A DNA stretch of 64,000 bases from Paenibacillus silvestris. GTDB lineage: Bacteria > Bacillota > Bacilli > Paenibacillales > NBRC-103111. The notes beneath the pieces were generated by a model that was not told the origin of the DNA, did not search any database, and saw only the letters and a program-made list of their open reading frames with translations. The stretch spans positions 124,001 to 188,000 of the forward strand of contig NZ_WTUZ01000038.1 of the NCBI RefSeq assembly GCF_009882985.1, in the 5' to 3' direction. Below, piece by piece: positions 25,801-34,253 of the stretch (positions are counted from its first letter, which is position 1; every line of letters starts with the position of its first letter). A program made the translations under genes and the position numbers.

Positions 25801-27084
25801 CTATTTTCCTGTTTTCTTACGCATCATATCCCATTTTCTTACAGGAAATTCCGTTTTAAGTTTAATCACTTGAAGTGGATGCCTTGCTGCATCCAGCTCT
25901 TGACCCTCTTCATTCCAGATCACGCCAACCGTTTGTTTAAACTGCGTTCCTTCTGGTCCGAAGAATTCAATTTCTTGCCCTGGCTTGAAATGATTTCTTT
26001 GTTGAATCAGCGCGGTCCCCGTTGCCTCGTCATAGGACAGCACTAGACCGACAAAATCAAAACCAACTACTTTATCCTCTGGTTCGAAAATGTGATCTTC
26101 AGGGCCTGGAGCATCGTAGAAGAAGCCTTCATTCAAAGGTCGATTGGCCGCTTTGTGGATCTCCTCCTGCCAAATAGGATTGAGCTCGAAATGTTCCGGA
26201 TCCTCAAAATAAGCATCAATGGCTTGTCGGTAGGCATTAACAACCGTCGCCACATAATGAATGCTCTTCATTCTTCCTTCAATTTTGAAGCTATCTACAC
26301 CGGATTCAATCATATCGGCAATATGTTCGATCATGCTGAGATCCTTCGATCCCATCGTAAAGGCATCATCTTCATCCCCGAACAACGGTAAATCCGTCGC
26401 GAGTGGCGCTGATTCAAGCTGATCTTTGGCAAACAGATCATATTTCCAGCGGCATGATTGCGAGCAGCCTCCGCGATTAGAGTCGCGATCCGTGAAATGA
26501 TTGGAAAGCACGCATCTGCCGGAGTATGAGCTGCACATCGCGCCGTGAATGAAAGCTTCAATCTCAACATCGACATGAGCTTTAATCTGATCGATCTCTT
26601 CCATACTCACTTCGCGGGCCAGAACCACCCGTTCAATGCCTTGATCTTTCCAGAACTTCACCGTTTGCCAGTTCATCACCGACTGCTGTGTACTCACATG
26701 TACTTCCAGCTTAGGCGCTACTCTCCGGCAGGTTTCCATAATAATCGGATCCGCTGCGATAATGGCTGAGATACCAACCTCTTGCAGTCCCCGCAGGTAC
26801 TCATCCAGCCCTTCGATGTCCTCGTTGTGCGCATAAATGTTCGTTGCCACGAACACTTTGGCCCCGTAGCCGTTCGCAAACTCAACGGCTTCACGCATTT
26901 CCTCGAGCGAAAAGTTGTCTGCGCTAGAACGAAGACCATATTTCTGCCCGCCAATATACACCGCGTCAGCACCGTAGTGGATGGCGAATTTTAATTTTTC
27001 CAAATTGCCCGCAGGGGCAAGTAATTCCGGCTTATGCAGTCTAACACGCTTTCCTCTTGCTCGTGCTTCTAATGCTGTCGTCAT
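25801..27084 (-). CDS. trhP2: U32-family peptidase-like protein, tRNA 5-hydroxyuridine synthesis (YrrO/TrhP2)
   Basis: 427 residues. ELLAPAGNLEKLKFAIHYGAD opens the TIM-barrel-like U32 domain. The cysteine cluster GAMCSSYSGRCVLS and RGGCSQSCRWKY marks the iron-sulfur/prephenate-binding class, and a C-terminal domain follows (EPEDKVVGFDFVGLVL). In B. subtilis the YrrN/YrrO pair uses prephenate to hydroxylate U34 of tRNAs; peptidase activity is doubtful. Start set to ATG 27084 (AGAAGG upstream). A TTG at 27114 overlapping the previous stop by 4 bp lacks a ribosome site. Confidence 0.9.
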   Translation of the reverse strand: MTTALEARARGKRVRLHKPELLAPAGNLEKLKFAIHYGADAVYIGGQKYGLRSSADNFSLEEMREAVEFANGYGAKVFVATNIYAHNEDIEGLDEYLRGLQEVGISAIIAADPIIMETCRRVAPKLEVHVSTQQSVMNWQTVKFWKDQGIERVVLAREVSMEEIDQIKAHVDVEIEAFIHGAMCSSYSGRCVLSNHFTDRDSNRGGCSQSCRWKYDLFAKDQLESAPLATDLPLFGDEDDAFTMGSKDLSMIEHIADMIESGVDSFKIEGRMKSIHYVATVVNAYRQAIDAYFEDPEHFELNPIWQEEIHKAANRPLNEGFFYDAPGPEDHIFEPEDKVVGFDFVGLVLSYDEATGTALIQQRNHFKPGQEIEFFGPEGTQFKQTVGVIWNEEGQELDAARHPLQVIKLKTEFPVRKWDMMRKKTGK

Positions 27085-27110
27085 CTCGAAAACGCACCTT
27101 CTTCCATCTA

Positions 27111-28040
27111 TCAATATACCTGTTCTTTATAGAAAAACCCGAAAGACAATTCACGCTCTGGGTCTTGCAATTCTGTTATAGCATCCAGCCACTCCTGCTG
27201 GAACTCAAATCCTTCAGGGTTAGCAGCATAAGCATCAATGACAGCACGATAGCTGCGAACAACCGTTTCGTTATAAGCAGCTGATTTCAAAAGTCCCTCG
27301 ATTTTGAAGCTATCAATCCCGCCATCCATAAGCTCAGGCAAATTCTCTAGCATGCAAAAGTCCTCAGAACTCATGATATGCGTGCCATTACCATCCTCAT
27401 ACACAGGATAACGCTGATCGCGGCGCTCATGCTCAATGAGGATCAGTCCGCGTTCAATGGAGCGGTCCTCTGTGGAGGCATCTTTTCCTTGGTGTTCGAT
27501 ATAATTTTTCACTAGCTCACGCTTTGAGTGATAAATATTAGTAATACCATGTACTTGAACTTCAACGGCTAACTCCGTGTTCTCTTTGAAAGCCAACACC
27601 TGTTCCATGTTCAGCTCTCTAGCCAGCACAACCCGGGTTGCACCCTGTCTGCCCCAATAATTCGCTGTCGCGAAATTGGTTGAAGTCATCTCAGCATTCC
27701 AATGCAGCGCAAGCGGCTTTGGCAACGTACGCGCAGCCATAAGGACTGCAGGATCACCGAAAATAACGCCATCCACGTTATATTCTTGCAGCTTGCTTAA
27801 ATACTCTGACAGTCCCTCCAAGGAGCCATTGTCAAAAATTTTGTTTACAGACACATACACCTTCGCCTGTTGCTCATGAGCCCAAGCTACGGATTCGCTT
27901 ATCTCCTCAAGCTTCACGTCTCCAGGAAGACGCATCGCATAGCGCGCTTCTCCAATGATCACACTGTCTGCGCCGGCTTCAATCATTCTTTTCAATTCAG
28001 CGCTACTACCGCAGCTTATTACTAACTCTGGTTTTTTCAC
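27111..28040 (-). CDS. trhP1: U32-family peptidase-like protein (YrrN/TrhP1)
   Basis: 309 residues, the shorter partner of the U32 pair. It keeps the barrel (SADSVIIGEARYAMRLPGD-like opening, then KLQEYNVDGVIFGDPAVL) but lacks the multi-cysteine cluster of its neighbour, as in B. subtilis YrrN. Together they make 5-hydroxyuridine at tRNA position 34. GTG start. The O-methyltransferase gene trmR (yrrM), which sits between mltG and yrrN in B. subtilis, is absent: only 38 bp separate this gene from mltG. Confidence 0.9.
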   Translation of the reverse strand: MKKPELVISCGSSAELKRMIEAGADSVIIGEARYAMRLPGDVKLEEISESVAWAHEQQAKVYVSVNKIFDNGSLEGLSEYLSKLQEYNVDGVIFGDPAVLMAARTLPKPLALHWNAEMTSTNFATANYWGRQGATRVVLARELNMEQVLAFKENTELAVEVQVHGITNIYHSKRELVKNYIEHQGKDASTEDRSIERGLILIEHERRDQRYPVYEDGNGTHIMSSEDFCMLENLPELMDGGIDSFKIEGLLKSAAYNETVVRSYRAVIDAYAANPEGFEFQQEWLDAITELQDPERELSFGFFYKEQVY

Positions 28041-28078
28041 TTGCTTACCCTACCTTCTGTCAGCTTCCTAACGTGGTA

Positions 28079-29188
28079 TTAATTCGCGGTCTTTTTACTA
28101 TCCGCAATATTCTTTTTGTGCTCCTCAAATGTCTCCGCGAACAAATGCCCTTTCGTGCCGTCCTTCTTCGTTACATAAAATAAATATTTCGTTTCCTGCG
28201 GATAGATCGCAGCTTTCATCGAGGCAAGACTCGGACTAGCAATTGGCCCCGGAGGCAGTCCAGTATTTAAGTACGTATTATAAGGGCTTTGTATTTGCAA
28301 ATCTTTTTCCAACAACCGCTCCTTGGACTTATCAAATAAATATTGCACCGTAGCATCAATTTGCAGGGGCATATTCTTTTTCAACCTATTTTGGATAACG
28401 CCGGAAACAAGAGCCCTCTCTTCGTCCTGAACAACCTCTCGCTCAATTAAAGACGCAATCGTCAGCATCTGATGAACGCTAAGTCCCTGCTCCTTGAGCT
28501 TGTCCTTCCAGTCAGGCGGCAGCGTTGCAAGCTTCTTGTCCAGCTGCTGCAGCGTTCGCTCAATAAACTCCTGTTCCGTTGAACCCTTCTTAAACTCATA
28601 GGTTTCCGGGAACAAATACCCTTCGAGCCGATGTTTCAAATTCTTGTTATCCGGAATGCTGCTCGCGGCGGTCTCATCTGTCAGGCCTGCAGGGGCATCT
28701 GCCAGCTTCAGAAATACGTCTTTGTTCCACGGTGTCTGTTCACTTAATTTAGCAGCAATTTGATCAACGGTATATCCTTCAGGAATCGTTATACGAATAA
28801 CCTCTTCCTTCACGGTTTCCCCTTTATTCAGCTTTTCTATCATCTCTTCGAACGTTAAACCGGGCTTCATTTCGTATTCACCAGCTTGAAACCTGGAGCC
28901 CTGTTTTTTTACTTTTAAATAATACGTAAAAACGGATGAATTCTTAATAAGTCCCTTTGTTTCAAGCTCCTTTGCGATTTGTACAGATCCGGCGCCTTGG
29001 GGAATGGATACCCTCACTGGTTGCTCAGAGGCAGTAACCGGCTGCAGTGCATTCGCAATATATAAGCCAATACCGCTTGCTGTCCCGATTATTATGAGCA
29101 GAAACAGGCCCACAATTAGAAGAACTAGCTTCAGCTTCTTTCGTTTCGTCGTACTCCCTGCGCTTTCTTGATCAAGCATGTTGTTCAC
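28079..29188 (-). CDS. mltG: Endolytic transglycosylase MltG
   Basis: 369 residues. A basic cytoplasmic tail, one membrane anchor (LVLLIVGLFLLIIIGTASG), a LysM-like subdomain (VSIPQGAGSVQIAKELETKG) and the YceG catalytic domain with ASLIEREVVQDEERALVSGV (catalytic Glu) and PYNTYLNTGLPPGPIASP. It cleaves nascent glycan strands outside the membrane. Start chosen at GTG 29188, where AGGAGG is 6 bases upstream; ATG 29179 would be 15 bases away. A terminator at 29246-29276 separates it from the DUF1292 genes. Confidence 0.93.
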   Translation of the reverse strand: MNNMLDQESAGSTTKRKKLKLVLLIVGLFLLIIIGTASGIGLYIANALQPVTASEQPVRVSIPQGAGSVQIAKELETKGLIKNSSVFTYYLKVKKQGSRFQAGEYEMKPGLTFEEMIEKLNKGETVKEEVIRITIPEGYTVDQIAAKLSEQTPWNKDVFLKLADAPAGLTDETAASSIPDNKNLKHRLEGYLFPETYEFKKGSTEQEFIERTLQQLDKKLATLPPDWKDKLKEQGLSVHQMLTIASLIEREVVQDEERALVSGVIQNRLKKNMPLQIDATVQYLFDKSKERLLEKDLQIQSPYNTYLNTGLPPGPIASPSLASMKAAIYPQETKYLFYVTKKDGTKGHLFAETFEEHKKNIADSKKTAN

Positions 29189-29245
29189 GATGATCCTCCT
29201 AAACGTTATGCAGCAGCAAAACTCTGCTATCGCAAGCTCTCCAAG

Positions 29246-29276
29246 CAAACAAAAACGAGCGGATGCGCTCCGCTCG
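29246..29276 (-). terminator. Terminator between the DUF1292 pair and mltG
   Basis: Minus strand: CGAGCGGA pairs perfectly with TCCGCTCG (29256-29276), then TTTTTGTTT. It ends or attenuates the alaS-to-DUF1292 transcript before mltG. Confidence 0.85.
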
Positions 29277-29288
29277 GTTGTTTACTTC

Positions 29289-29585
29289 TTACAAGTCATC
29301 CTGATTTGGAAATACCATCTCGTCGTAGAGCTCCGAAACAGTTTCGAATTCGTCGTCATCCTCGATGGTTTCCAATTCGTATTCGCCTTCCGCATTCTGC
29401 GTCACTCGGAAAACAGCAACCTCGTCTTCCTTCTTGAGTTCATCGGATTGCAAAATAGCATACGTTCTATTGTCATAAACGAATTCTTTAAGAAGATGAT
29501 AAACCGTTGATTCATTTTGCTCATCAAACAAAATAATATCATCCCCGTAAGCTTTACGCAATACGTCAGAAGGCGTCGTACTCAT
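29289..29585 (-). CDS. DUF1292 (YrzB-like) acidic protein, second copy
   Basis: 98 residues, acidic, beta-rich pattern: DDIILFDEQNESTVYHLL, then YAILQSDELKKEDEVAVFRV and a C-terminal acidic helix. DUF1292 proteins always accompany the alaS-ruvX cluster in Bacillota; function unknown. Its ATG overlaps the previous stop (ATGA, 29582-29585). It is a tandem paralogue of the gene before it, with low identity, so it is not a recent duplicate. Confidence 0.85.
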   Translation of the reverse strand: MSTTPSDVLRKAYGDDIILFDEQNESTVYHLLKEFVYDNRTYAILQSDELKKEDEVAVFRVTQNAEGEYELETIEDDDEFETVSELYDEMVFPNQDDL

Positions 29586-29890
29586 GCTTCTTCTTCCTCG
29601 TCGAATTCTGCCATTAATGTATTAAATGTTTCTTCCACGATATTCCACTCTTCTTCATCATCGATGGTGAACAGCTTCAAATCTTCGCCGTCATCATCTT
29701 CTTCATAACGGAATGCATACACTTCATCGGATTCTTCGTCTCCTCCGTCAGTAGGCACAACCATCATGTACTTCTTGTCAGAACCGTCCACTTCGAATTT
29801 CATGATAACCTCGAACTCTTCTTCGTTGCCTTCATCGTCCGGGATGTAAATGATTTCTGGTTCCTCTTCACGCAATTCTTCTTTGGACAT
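29582..29890 (-). CDS. yrzB: DUF1292 (YrzB-like) acidic protein, first copy
   Basis: About 102 residues, strongly acidic (EEEPEIIYIPDDEGNEEEFE near the start, EEEEA at the end). Same domain as its downstream partner; B. subtilis has one copy (YrzB). Start set at ATG 29890, 7 bases after the AGAGG that overlaps the ruvX stop; ATG 29896 is too close to it. Function unknown. Confidence 0.87.
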   Translation of the reverse strand: MSKEELREEEPEIIYIPDDEGNEEEFEVIMKFEVDGSDKKYMMVVPTDGGDEESDEVYAFRYEEDDDGEDLKLFTIDDEEEWNIVEETFNTLMAEFDEEEEA

Positions 29891-29896
29891 GTTCAT

Positions 29897-30313
29897 TCAC
29901 CTCTTCATATTGGCATCCATATACCCTTGCAGGATGATCTGTGCGGCCATTTTATCAATGACCTGCTTCCGTTTCTTCCGACTCACATCTGCTTCAAGCA
30001 GCGTGCGAGTGGCAGCAACAGTCGTTAAGCGCTCATCCCACAAGTGTACAGGTACACTTAATTTTTGTTCTAATTCTTTGGAGAACTGGGTGGCCAATTC
30101 GCCACGAGGACCAATCGTATTGTTCATATTTTTGGGTAAGCCAACGACAATTTTCGTGACACCATACTGCTCGACAATAGCTGCCAGCCGGTCAATGTCT
30201 TCTCCTGGCTTACGACGATGTATGACTTCCAGCGCTTGCGCGGTCCATCCTAGCTCATCGCTCATCGCTACACCAATCGTTTTATCCCCGTAATCCAAGC
30301 CTATCCATCTCAT
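29897..30313 (-). CDS. ruvX: Putative pre-16S rRNA nuclease / Holliday-junction resolvase-like YqgF
   Basis: 138 residues, RNase-H-like fold: GLDYGDKTIGVAMSDELG with the first catalytic Asp, KIVVGLPKNMNNTIGPRG, and LWDERLTTVAATRTLLEAD with the later acidic residues. It matures the 5' end of 16S rRNA in E. coli. Lies in the conserved alaS-ireB-yqgF-DUF1292 string. Confidence 0.95.
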   Translation of the reverse strand: MRWIGLDYGDKTIGVAMSDELGWTAQALEVIHRRKPGEDIDRLAAIVEQYGVTKIVVGLPKNMNNTIGPRGELATQFSKELEQKLSVPVHLWDERLTTVAATRTLLEADVSRKKRKQVIDKMAAQIILQGYMDANMKR

Positions 30314-30330
30314 GCGGTTCTCATTTCCTT

Positions 30331-30591
30331 CTATTTGTGTTGACCCAGATAAGCACGAACCAATTCTTCAATCAGCTCGTCGCGTTCCCGTTTACGAATG
30401 AGGCTACGCGCATTGTTATGCCGTGGAATATAAGCAGGATCTCCGGAAAGCAAGTACCCGACAATCTGGTTGATCGGATTATACCCTTTTTCCTGAAGAG
30501 CATCGTAAACCGCTAATAACACATCTTTGGGCGATGTCTCAATTTCTTCTGCTTTCACGTTGAACTTCATCGTTTTATCCATGGAACTCAT
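30331..30591 (-). CDS. IreB-family regulatory phosphoprotein
   Basis: 86 residues of the DUF965/IreB family (YrzL in B. subtilis): MKFNVKAEEIETSPKDVLLA, NPINQIVGYLLSGDPAYIPR, then HNNARSLIRKRERDELIEEL. In Enterococcus IreB is a substrate of the PASTA kinase and affects cephalosporin resistance. The N-terminal T/S-rich stretch (SSMDKT) is a plausible phosphorylation site. Start set to ATG 30591 (GAGGTG six bases upstream). Confidence 0.92.
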   Translation of the reverse strand: MSSMDKTMKFNVKAEEIETSPKDVLLAVYDALQEKGYNPINQIVGYLLSGDPAYIPRHNNARSLIRKRERDELIEELVRAYLGQHK

Positions 30592-30706
30592 CAGGAGCAC
30601 CTCACTTTCCTTGTGATACCATTTGTAAATATATTTGAAAACTGTTCCGTGTATACTGGTTTATATTCTCTATGGGTTTAAAAATTCCTGTCCCCCAAAA
30701 AAATAA

Positions 30707-33334
30707 TTATGCAAATTGTGACAGAAGTCCCTCTACGCCGGATAGTGCAGCTTGCAGTTTGGAAGCGTCTTTACCGCCTGCTTGCGCCATATCTGGTCGA
30801 CCGCCACCGCTACCGCCAACTGCTGTAGCTACCTCTTTAATAATTTTGCCGGCATGGAAACCTTTCGCTACAAGATCCGGTGTAACAGCTGCAACCAAAT
30901 TGACTTTGTCGTCAGCCACTGCGCCTAGAACGATCACAGCTGAGCCTAATTTGGTCTTCATTTCATCAACAATGTTGCGAAGAGAATCCATATCTGCTGC
31001 GTTTACTTGGACGGCCAGCATCGAAACGCCAGCAACTTGCTTCACTTGATCCGTAAGCGATCCTGCTTCAATACGGCCAAGCTTGCCGCGCAATGACTCG
31101 TTTTCACGTGCCAGCTCCTTCACTTGCTGTAGAGTTGCTTCTACACGTTTAGGAACGTCCTGAACGTTCGTCTTGAGCATGCCTGCTGCTTCTTTCAACA
31201 ATTGCAGCTGACCGTCAAGGTATTCATACGCGCTGCGGCCAGAAACAGCCTCGATCCGACGTACGCCAGATCCGATACCGGACTCGCTTACGATTTTGAA
31301 TAGTCCGATTTGACCCGTGTTCTGAACGTGACAACCACCGCATAGCTCTAAGCTGTAATCGCCGACTTGCACGACGCGCACGATATCGCCGTATTTCTCG
31401 CCGAACAATGCCATAGCTCCCATTGCTTTTGCATCAGCAATTGGTTTCAACGAGATGTCGACATTGATGTTATTCCAAATTTGACGGTTTACGCGCTGCT
31501 CAACATCCTGCAATTCTTCGCTGCTAATGCTGCCGAAATGTGAGAAGTCGAAACGTAAACGATCTGGTTCTACCAAAGACCCCGCTTGGTTAACGTGCGA
31601 GCCCAGAACTTCCTTCAGTGCTTTATGCAGCAAATGCGTAGCCGTATGGTTCTTGATGATATCTCCACGCTCTGCAGATGCTACGATAGCTTCTACCGTG
31701 TCACCTTTGCGTAGAACGCCAGACTCCACAACCACCTTGTGAACATGCTGTCCATGAGGTGCTTTAATGACATCTTCGACCTTCAGCGTAACTTGACCGT
31801 TACGAATGGTTCCGAAGTCGCTCACTTGACCGCCGCTTTCTGCATAGAAAGGTGTGCGGTCCAGAATAACCTGACACGTCTCGCCTACACCTACGATGTC
31901 GACAAGCTCATTCTCGTGTACGATTGCTTCAATAATAGCAGTAACTACCAATTCATTATAACCAACAAATTCGCTTTTAACCGTCAATTCAGACAGCGGG
32001 CCGCCTTGTACCTTCATTCCGCCTTCTTTTTGACTAGCTGCTCTTGCGCGGTCACGTTGTTCCTGCATGGAGGTGTCGAATCCTGCACGGTCAACCGTCA
32101 AACCTTTTTCCGAAGCAAAATCCTCCGTCAAATCGAACGGGAAACCATACGTATCATATAATTTAAAAGCATCTGGTCCACTGATTTGATTCGTACCCGC
32201 TTGACGTGTCTTTTCGACCATCTCCCCAAGGATAACCAAGCCATCGCTTAATGTTTCATGGAATCGCTCTTCTTCCGTACGGATGACCTTCTCGATAAAC
32301 TCACGTTTGTCTACAACCTCTGTGTAGTAAACGCCCATGATTTCACCGACAGTGGCCACCAATTTATAGAGGAACGGTTTATCCTGACCAAGCACTTTCC
32401 CATAACGCACAGCACGGCGCAGCAAACGGCGGATGACATAACCGCGTCCTTCATTAGAAGGAAGCACACCGTCTCCTACTGAGAAGGCAACCGTACGAAT
32501 GTGATCAGCGATTACTTTAAGCGCCACATCGTGATCATCGTTCACGTGATAAGTCACACCTGTAAGTTCGCAGGTCTTATCGATAATCGGCTTGAACAGA
32601 TCCGTGTCAAAGTTGGAATCTACGTCTTGCAGAATCGAAGCAAAGCGCTCCAGGCCTGCGCCTGTATCAATATTTTTGTTAGGAAGCGGTGTGTAGCTGC
32701 CGTCCTTATTATGGTTGAATTGTGTAAATACAAGGTTCCACACTTCCAGGAAGCGCTCGTTTTCCCCACCTGGCCAGCATTCAGGATCAGATAAATCGCC
32801 ATATTTGTCGCCACGATCATAGAAAATTTCCGTACACGGACCACAAGGCCCTTCTCCGATGTCCCAGAAATTATCTTCTTTAAGCTTGTAGATGCGCTCT
32901 TCCGGGATACCGATTTGGTTATGCCAAATGTCAAAAGCTTCTTCATCATCTTCGTGCACGGTAACGGAAATACGATTCGGGTCAAAACCGATCCACTGTG
33001 GATCCGTCAAAAATTCCCATGCCCATGGAATGACTTCTTTTTTAAAGTAGTCACCGATAGAGAAATTCCCTAACATTTCGAAGAAAGTATGGTGACGACG
33101 CGTTTTCCCGACATTCTCAATGTCGTTCGTACGAATACATTTCTGAGCATTGGTAATACGCGGATTCTCAGGGATTTCCCGTCCGTCCAAATAGGGCTTT
33201 AAAGGTGCAATACCAGCGTTAATCCATAAGAGCGAAGGATCATTATGCGGAACTAGTGAAGAGCTTGGCTCTACTTTATGCCCTTTACTTGCGAAGAACT
33301 GCAACCACTTGGAACGAATTTCACTTGCCTTCAT
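30707..33334 (-). CDS. alaS: Alanyl-tRNA synthetase
   Basis: 875 residues, matching the family. Class II core (HTFFEMLGNFSIGDYFKKE, GCVLPSNEGRGYVIRRLLRR-like region), the editing domain with HTATHLLHKAL and the zinc-type CGGCHVQNTGQIG, and a C-terminal C-Ala domain (GGSGGGRPDMAQAGGKD). Charges tRNA-Ala and clears Ser/Gly mischarging. Start set to ATG 33334 with GGAGG ten bases upstream. Controlled by an alanine T-box. Confidence 0.97.
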   Translation of the reverse strand: MKASEIRSKWLQFFASKGHKVEPSSSLVPHNDPSLLWINAGIAPLKPYLDGREIPENPRITNAQKCIRTNDIENVGKTRRHHTFFEMLGNFSIGDYFKKEVIPWAWEFLTDPQWIGFDPNRISVTVHEDDEEAFDIWHNQIGIPEERIYKLKEDNFWDIGEGPCGPCTEIFYDRGDKYGDLSDPECWPGGENERFLEVWNLVFTQFNHNKDGSYTPLPNKNIDTGAGLERFASILQDVDSNFDTDLFKPIIDKTCELTGVTYHVNDDHDVALKVIADHIRTVAFSVGDGVLPSNEGRGYVIRRLLRRAVRYGKVLGQDKPFLYKLVATVGEIMGVYYTEVVDKREFIEKVIRTEEERFHETLSDGLVILGEMVEKTRQAGTNQISGPDAFKLYDTYGFPFDLTEDFASEKGLTVDRAGFDTSMQEQRDRARAASQKEGGMKVQGGPLSELTVKSEFVGYNELVVTAIIEAIVHENELVDIVGVGETCQVILDRTPFYAESGGQVSDFGTIRNGQVTLKVEDVIKAPHGQHVHKVVVESGVLRKGDTVEAIVASAERGDIIKNHTATHLLHKALKEVLGSHVNQAGSLVEPDRLRFDFSHFGSISSEELQDVEQRVNRQIWNNINVDISLKPIADAKAMGAMALFGEKYGDIVRVVQVGDYSLELCGGCHVQNTGQIGLFKIVSESGIGSGVRRIEAVSGRSAYEYLDGQLQLLKEAAGMLKTNVQDVPKRVEATLQQVKELARENESLRGKLGRIEAGSLTDQVKQVAGVSMLAVQVNAADMDSLRNIVDEMKTKLGSAVIVLGAVADDKVNLVAAVTPDLVAKGFHAGKIIKEVATAVGGSGGGRPDMAQAGGKDASKLQAALSGVEGLLSQFA

Positions 33335-33377
33335 CTCTCTCAAGCCTCCATATTTACTTATAATGTTTGAAAACAAA

Positions 33378-33640
33378 CAAAAAACGCCCCTGTAACATAC
33401 AGGGACGAATCATCGCGGTACCACCCTGGTTATTGCCTTCCCTTCTACCAAGCGTAACGGTAGAGGAAATCAAGCAATCTCCTTGTGCGGATCTGTAACG
33501 GGTCCATCCGGTGGAGTTCATCCACACTCCGAAATTAGCGTTCAGCCATCCTAGCACCGAGAGGTTCTTCCAGCCGGATTCGCGATAAAGCTGCATTCCG
33601 GAACCTCATCTCTGACAGTGGACTATGACTTACTTCAATT
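33378..33640 (-). ncRNA. T-box riboswitch (alanine) controlling alaS
   Basis: The minus strand carries GGGTGGTACCGCG (core 33414-33423). The base after TGG is T, matching the A73 discriminator of tRNA-Ala. The terminator CCCTGTA-TGT-TACAGGG (33385-33406) ends in TTTTTT. The ~230-nt stem region extends up to near 33640, just after the promoter. The specifier codon was not assigned. Confidence 0.9.
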
Positions 33641-33675
33641 TCATCAACGCTTTGCAGTAGATCTAGATAAGGCAA

Positions 33676-33704
33676 ATTATAACTTTATGCCTGAACCGTG
33701 TCAA
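33676..33704 (-). promoter_or_regulatory. Consensus sigma-A promoter of alaS
   Basis: Minus strand: TTGACA (33699-33704), 17-bp spacer, TATAAT (33676-33681): both hexamers perfect. Confidence 0.9.
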
Positions 33705-33730
33705 TATTCATAAATGCTCATGGAACCAGT

Positions 33731-33760
33731 TTGGTGTGGGCATCGTATGTACAATATAAT
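33731..33760 (+). promoter_or_regulatory. Candidate promoter of the small membrane protein gene
   Basis: TTGGTG (33731-33736), 18-bp spacer, TATAAT (33755-33760), giving a start near 33767 and a ~25-nt leader. Confidence 0.5.
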
Positions 33761-33794
33761 ATTGATCCAACAAAATCGTGAGGAAGTGATGCTA

Positions 33795-34019
33795 ATGGAT
33801 TTATCAGCTCTTACGCTGCTAGGGCTAATTACACCTGTTTTTGTTCTCGTCATCTACATCATGGCCAAAACACTCATTAAGAAGCAAATTCCGGATAGCC
33901 GATATAATCCTTTCGATTATATAACGGGTCAATCGCGCGTTGAATTTCAGGAGCAAAAAGAAGAAAAAGAAGAAAATACCGATCAAGGCGACGACAAAGA
34001 TAAAGGCTTAAAAACGTAG
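33795..34019 (+). CDS. Small single-pass membrane protein, function unknown
   Basis: 74 residues: one N-terminal helix (LTLLGLITPVFVLVIYIMA), a basic stop-transfer, a short NPFDYITGQ segment and a charged Glu/Lys/Asp tail predicted to face the cytoplasm. Start at ATG 33795 (GAGGAAG ~8-11 bases before); ATG 33789 is an alternative. A start at 33714 would precede the promoter. I do not recognise a named family with confidence. Its stop codon abuts the promoter of the candidate small RNA. Confidence 0.7.
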   Translation: MDLSALTLLGLITPVFVLVIYIMAKTLIKKQIPDSRYNPFDYITGQSRVEFQEQKEEKEENTDQGDDKDKGLKT

Positions 34020-34048
34020 TTGACAATCGTTCTCAATGGCGATATACT
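34020..34048 (+). promoter_or_regulatory. Strong sigma-A promoter of the candidate Fur-controlled RNA
   Basis: TTGACA (34020-34025), 17-bp spacer, TATACT (34043-34048). Predicted start near 34055. It begins one base after the stop codon of the preceding gene and no protein gene follows on this strand. Confidence 0.75.
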
Positions 34049-34076
34049 AAATTCATTGATAATGATTTTCATTATC
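34021..34076. promoter_or_regulatory. Two Fur boxes over the promoter at 34020
   Basis: GATAATGATTTTCATTATC (34058-34076) matches the 19-bp Fur consensus at all but one position and covers the predicted transcription start. A second, weaker 7-1-7 site TGACAATCGTTCTCA (34021-34035, 3 mismatches to TGATAATNATTATCA) overlaps the -35. This is the layout for iron-dependent repression. Confidence 0.8.
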
Positions 34077-34222
34077 GAATAAAGCAACATAAGAATCAAC
34101 GTGTCATTCATTCCGTAGCCCATTCGATGGTTTACGTACGCCACACCCTTTAATATCCTCAACCCTCGTGCAAAACCCCTGTGTACCATGATCCCGCAAG
34201 TCATGATGCACGGGGGTTTTGT
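34055..34222 (+). ncRNA. Candidate iron-responsive small RNA (FsrA/RyhB-like in role)
   Basis: About 168 nt between a Fur-boxed promoter and a strong terminator. The only ATG frames are 6 and 8 codons without ribosome sites, so it looks noncoding. A C-rich single-stranded-looking stretch around 34142-34167 (CACCCTTT, ATCCTC, AACCCTC) precedes the terminator. Such C-rich runs are how FsrA of B. subtilis pairs with ribosome-binding sites. The next plus-strand protein gene is 4 kb away, so the promoter has no obvious protein target. Sequence similarity to FsrA itself was not tested. Confidence 0.6.
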
Positions 34223-34224
34223 GC
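34172..34224. terminator. Terminator of the candidate small RNA, also usable by yrrI
   Basis: AAAACCCC-TGTG pairs with CAC-GGGGGTTTT, and inside it CATGA pairs with TCATG around a 9-nt loop (34172-34220). The A/T ends make it work on both strands, so it also ends the convergent AI-2E-family gene. Confidence 0.8.
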
Positions 34225-34253
34225 GTCTATTTGTGCTTCTACGCATAGATCCA

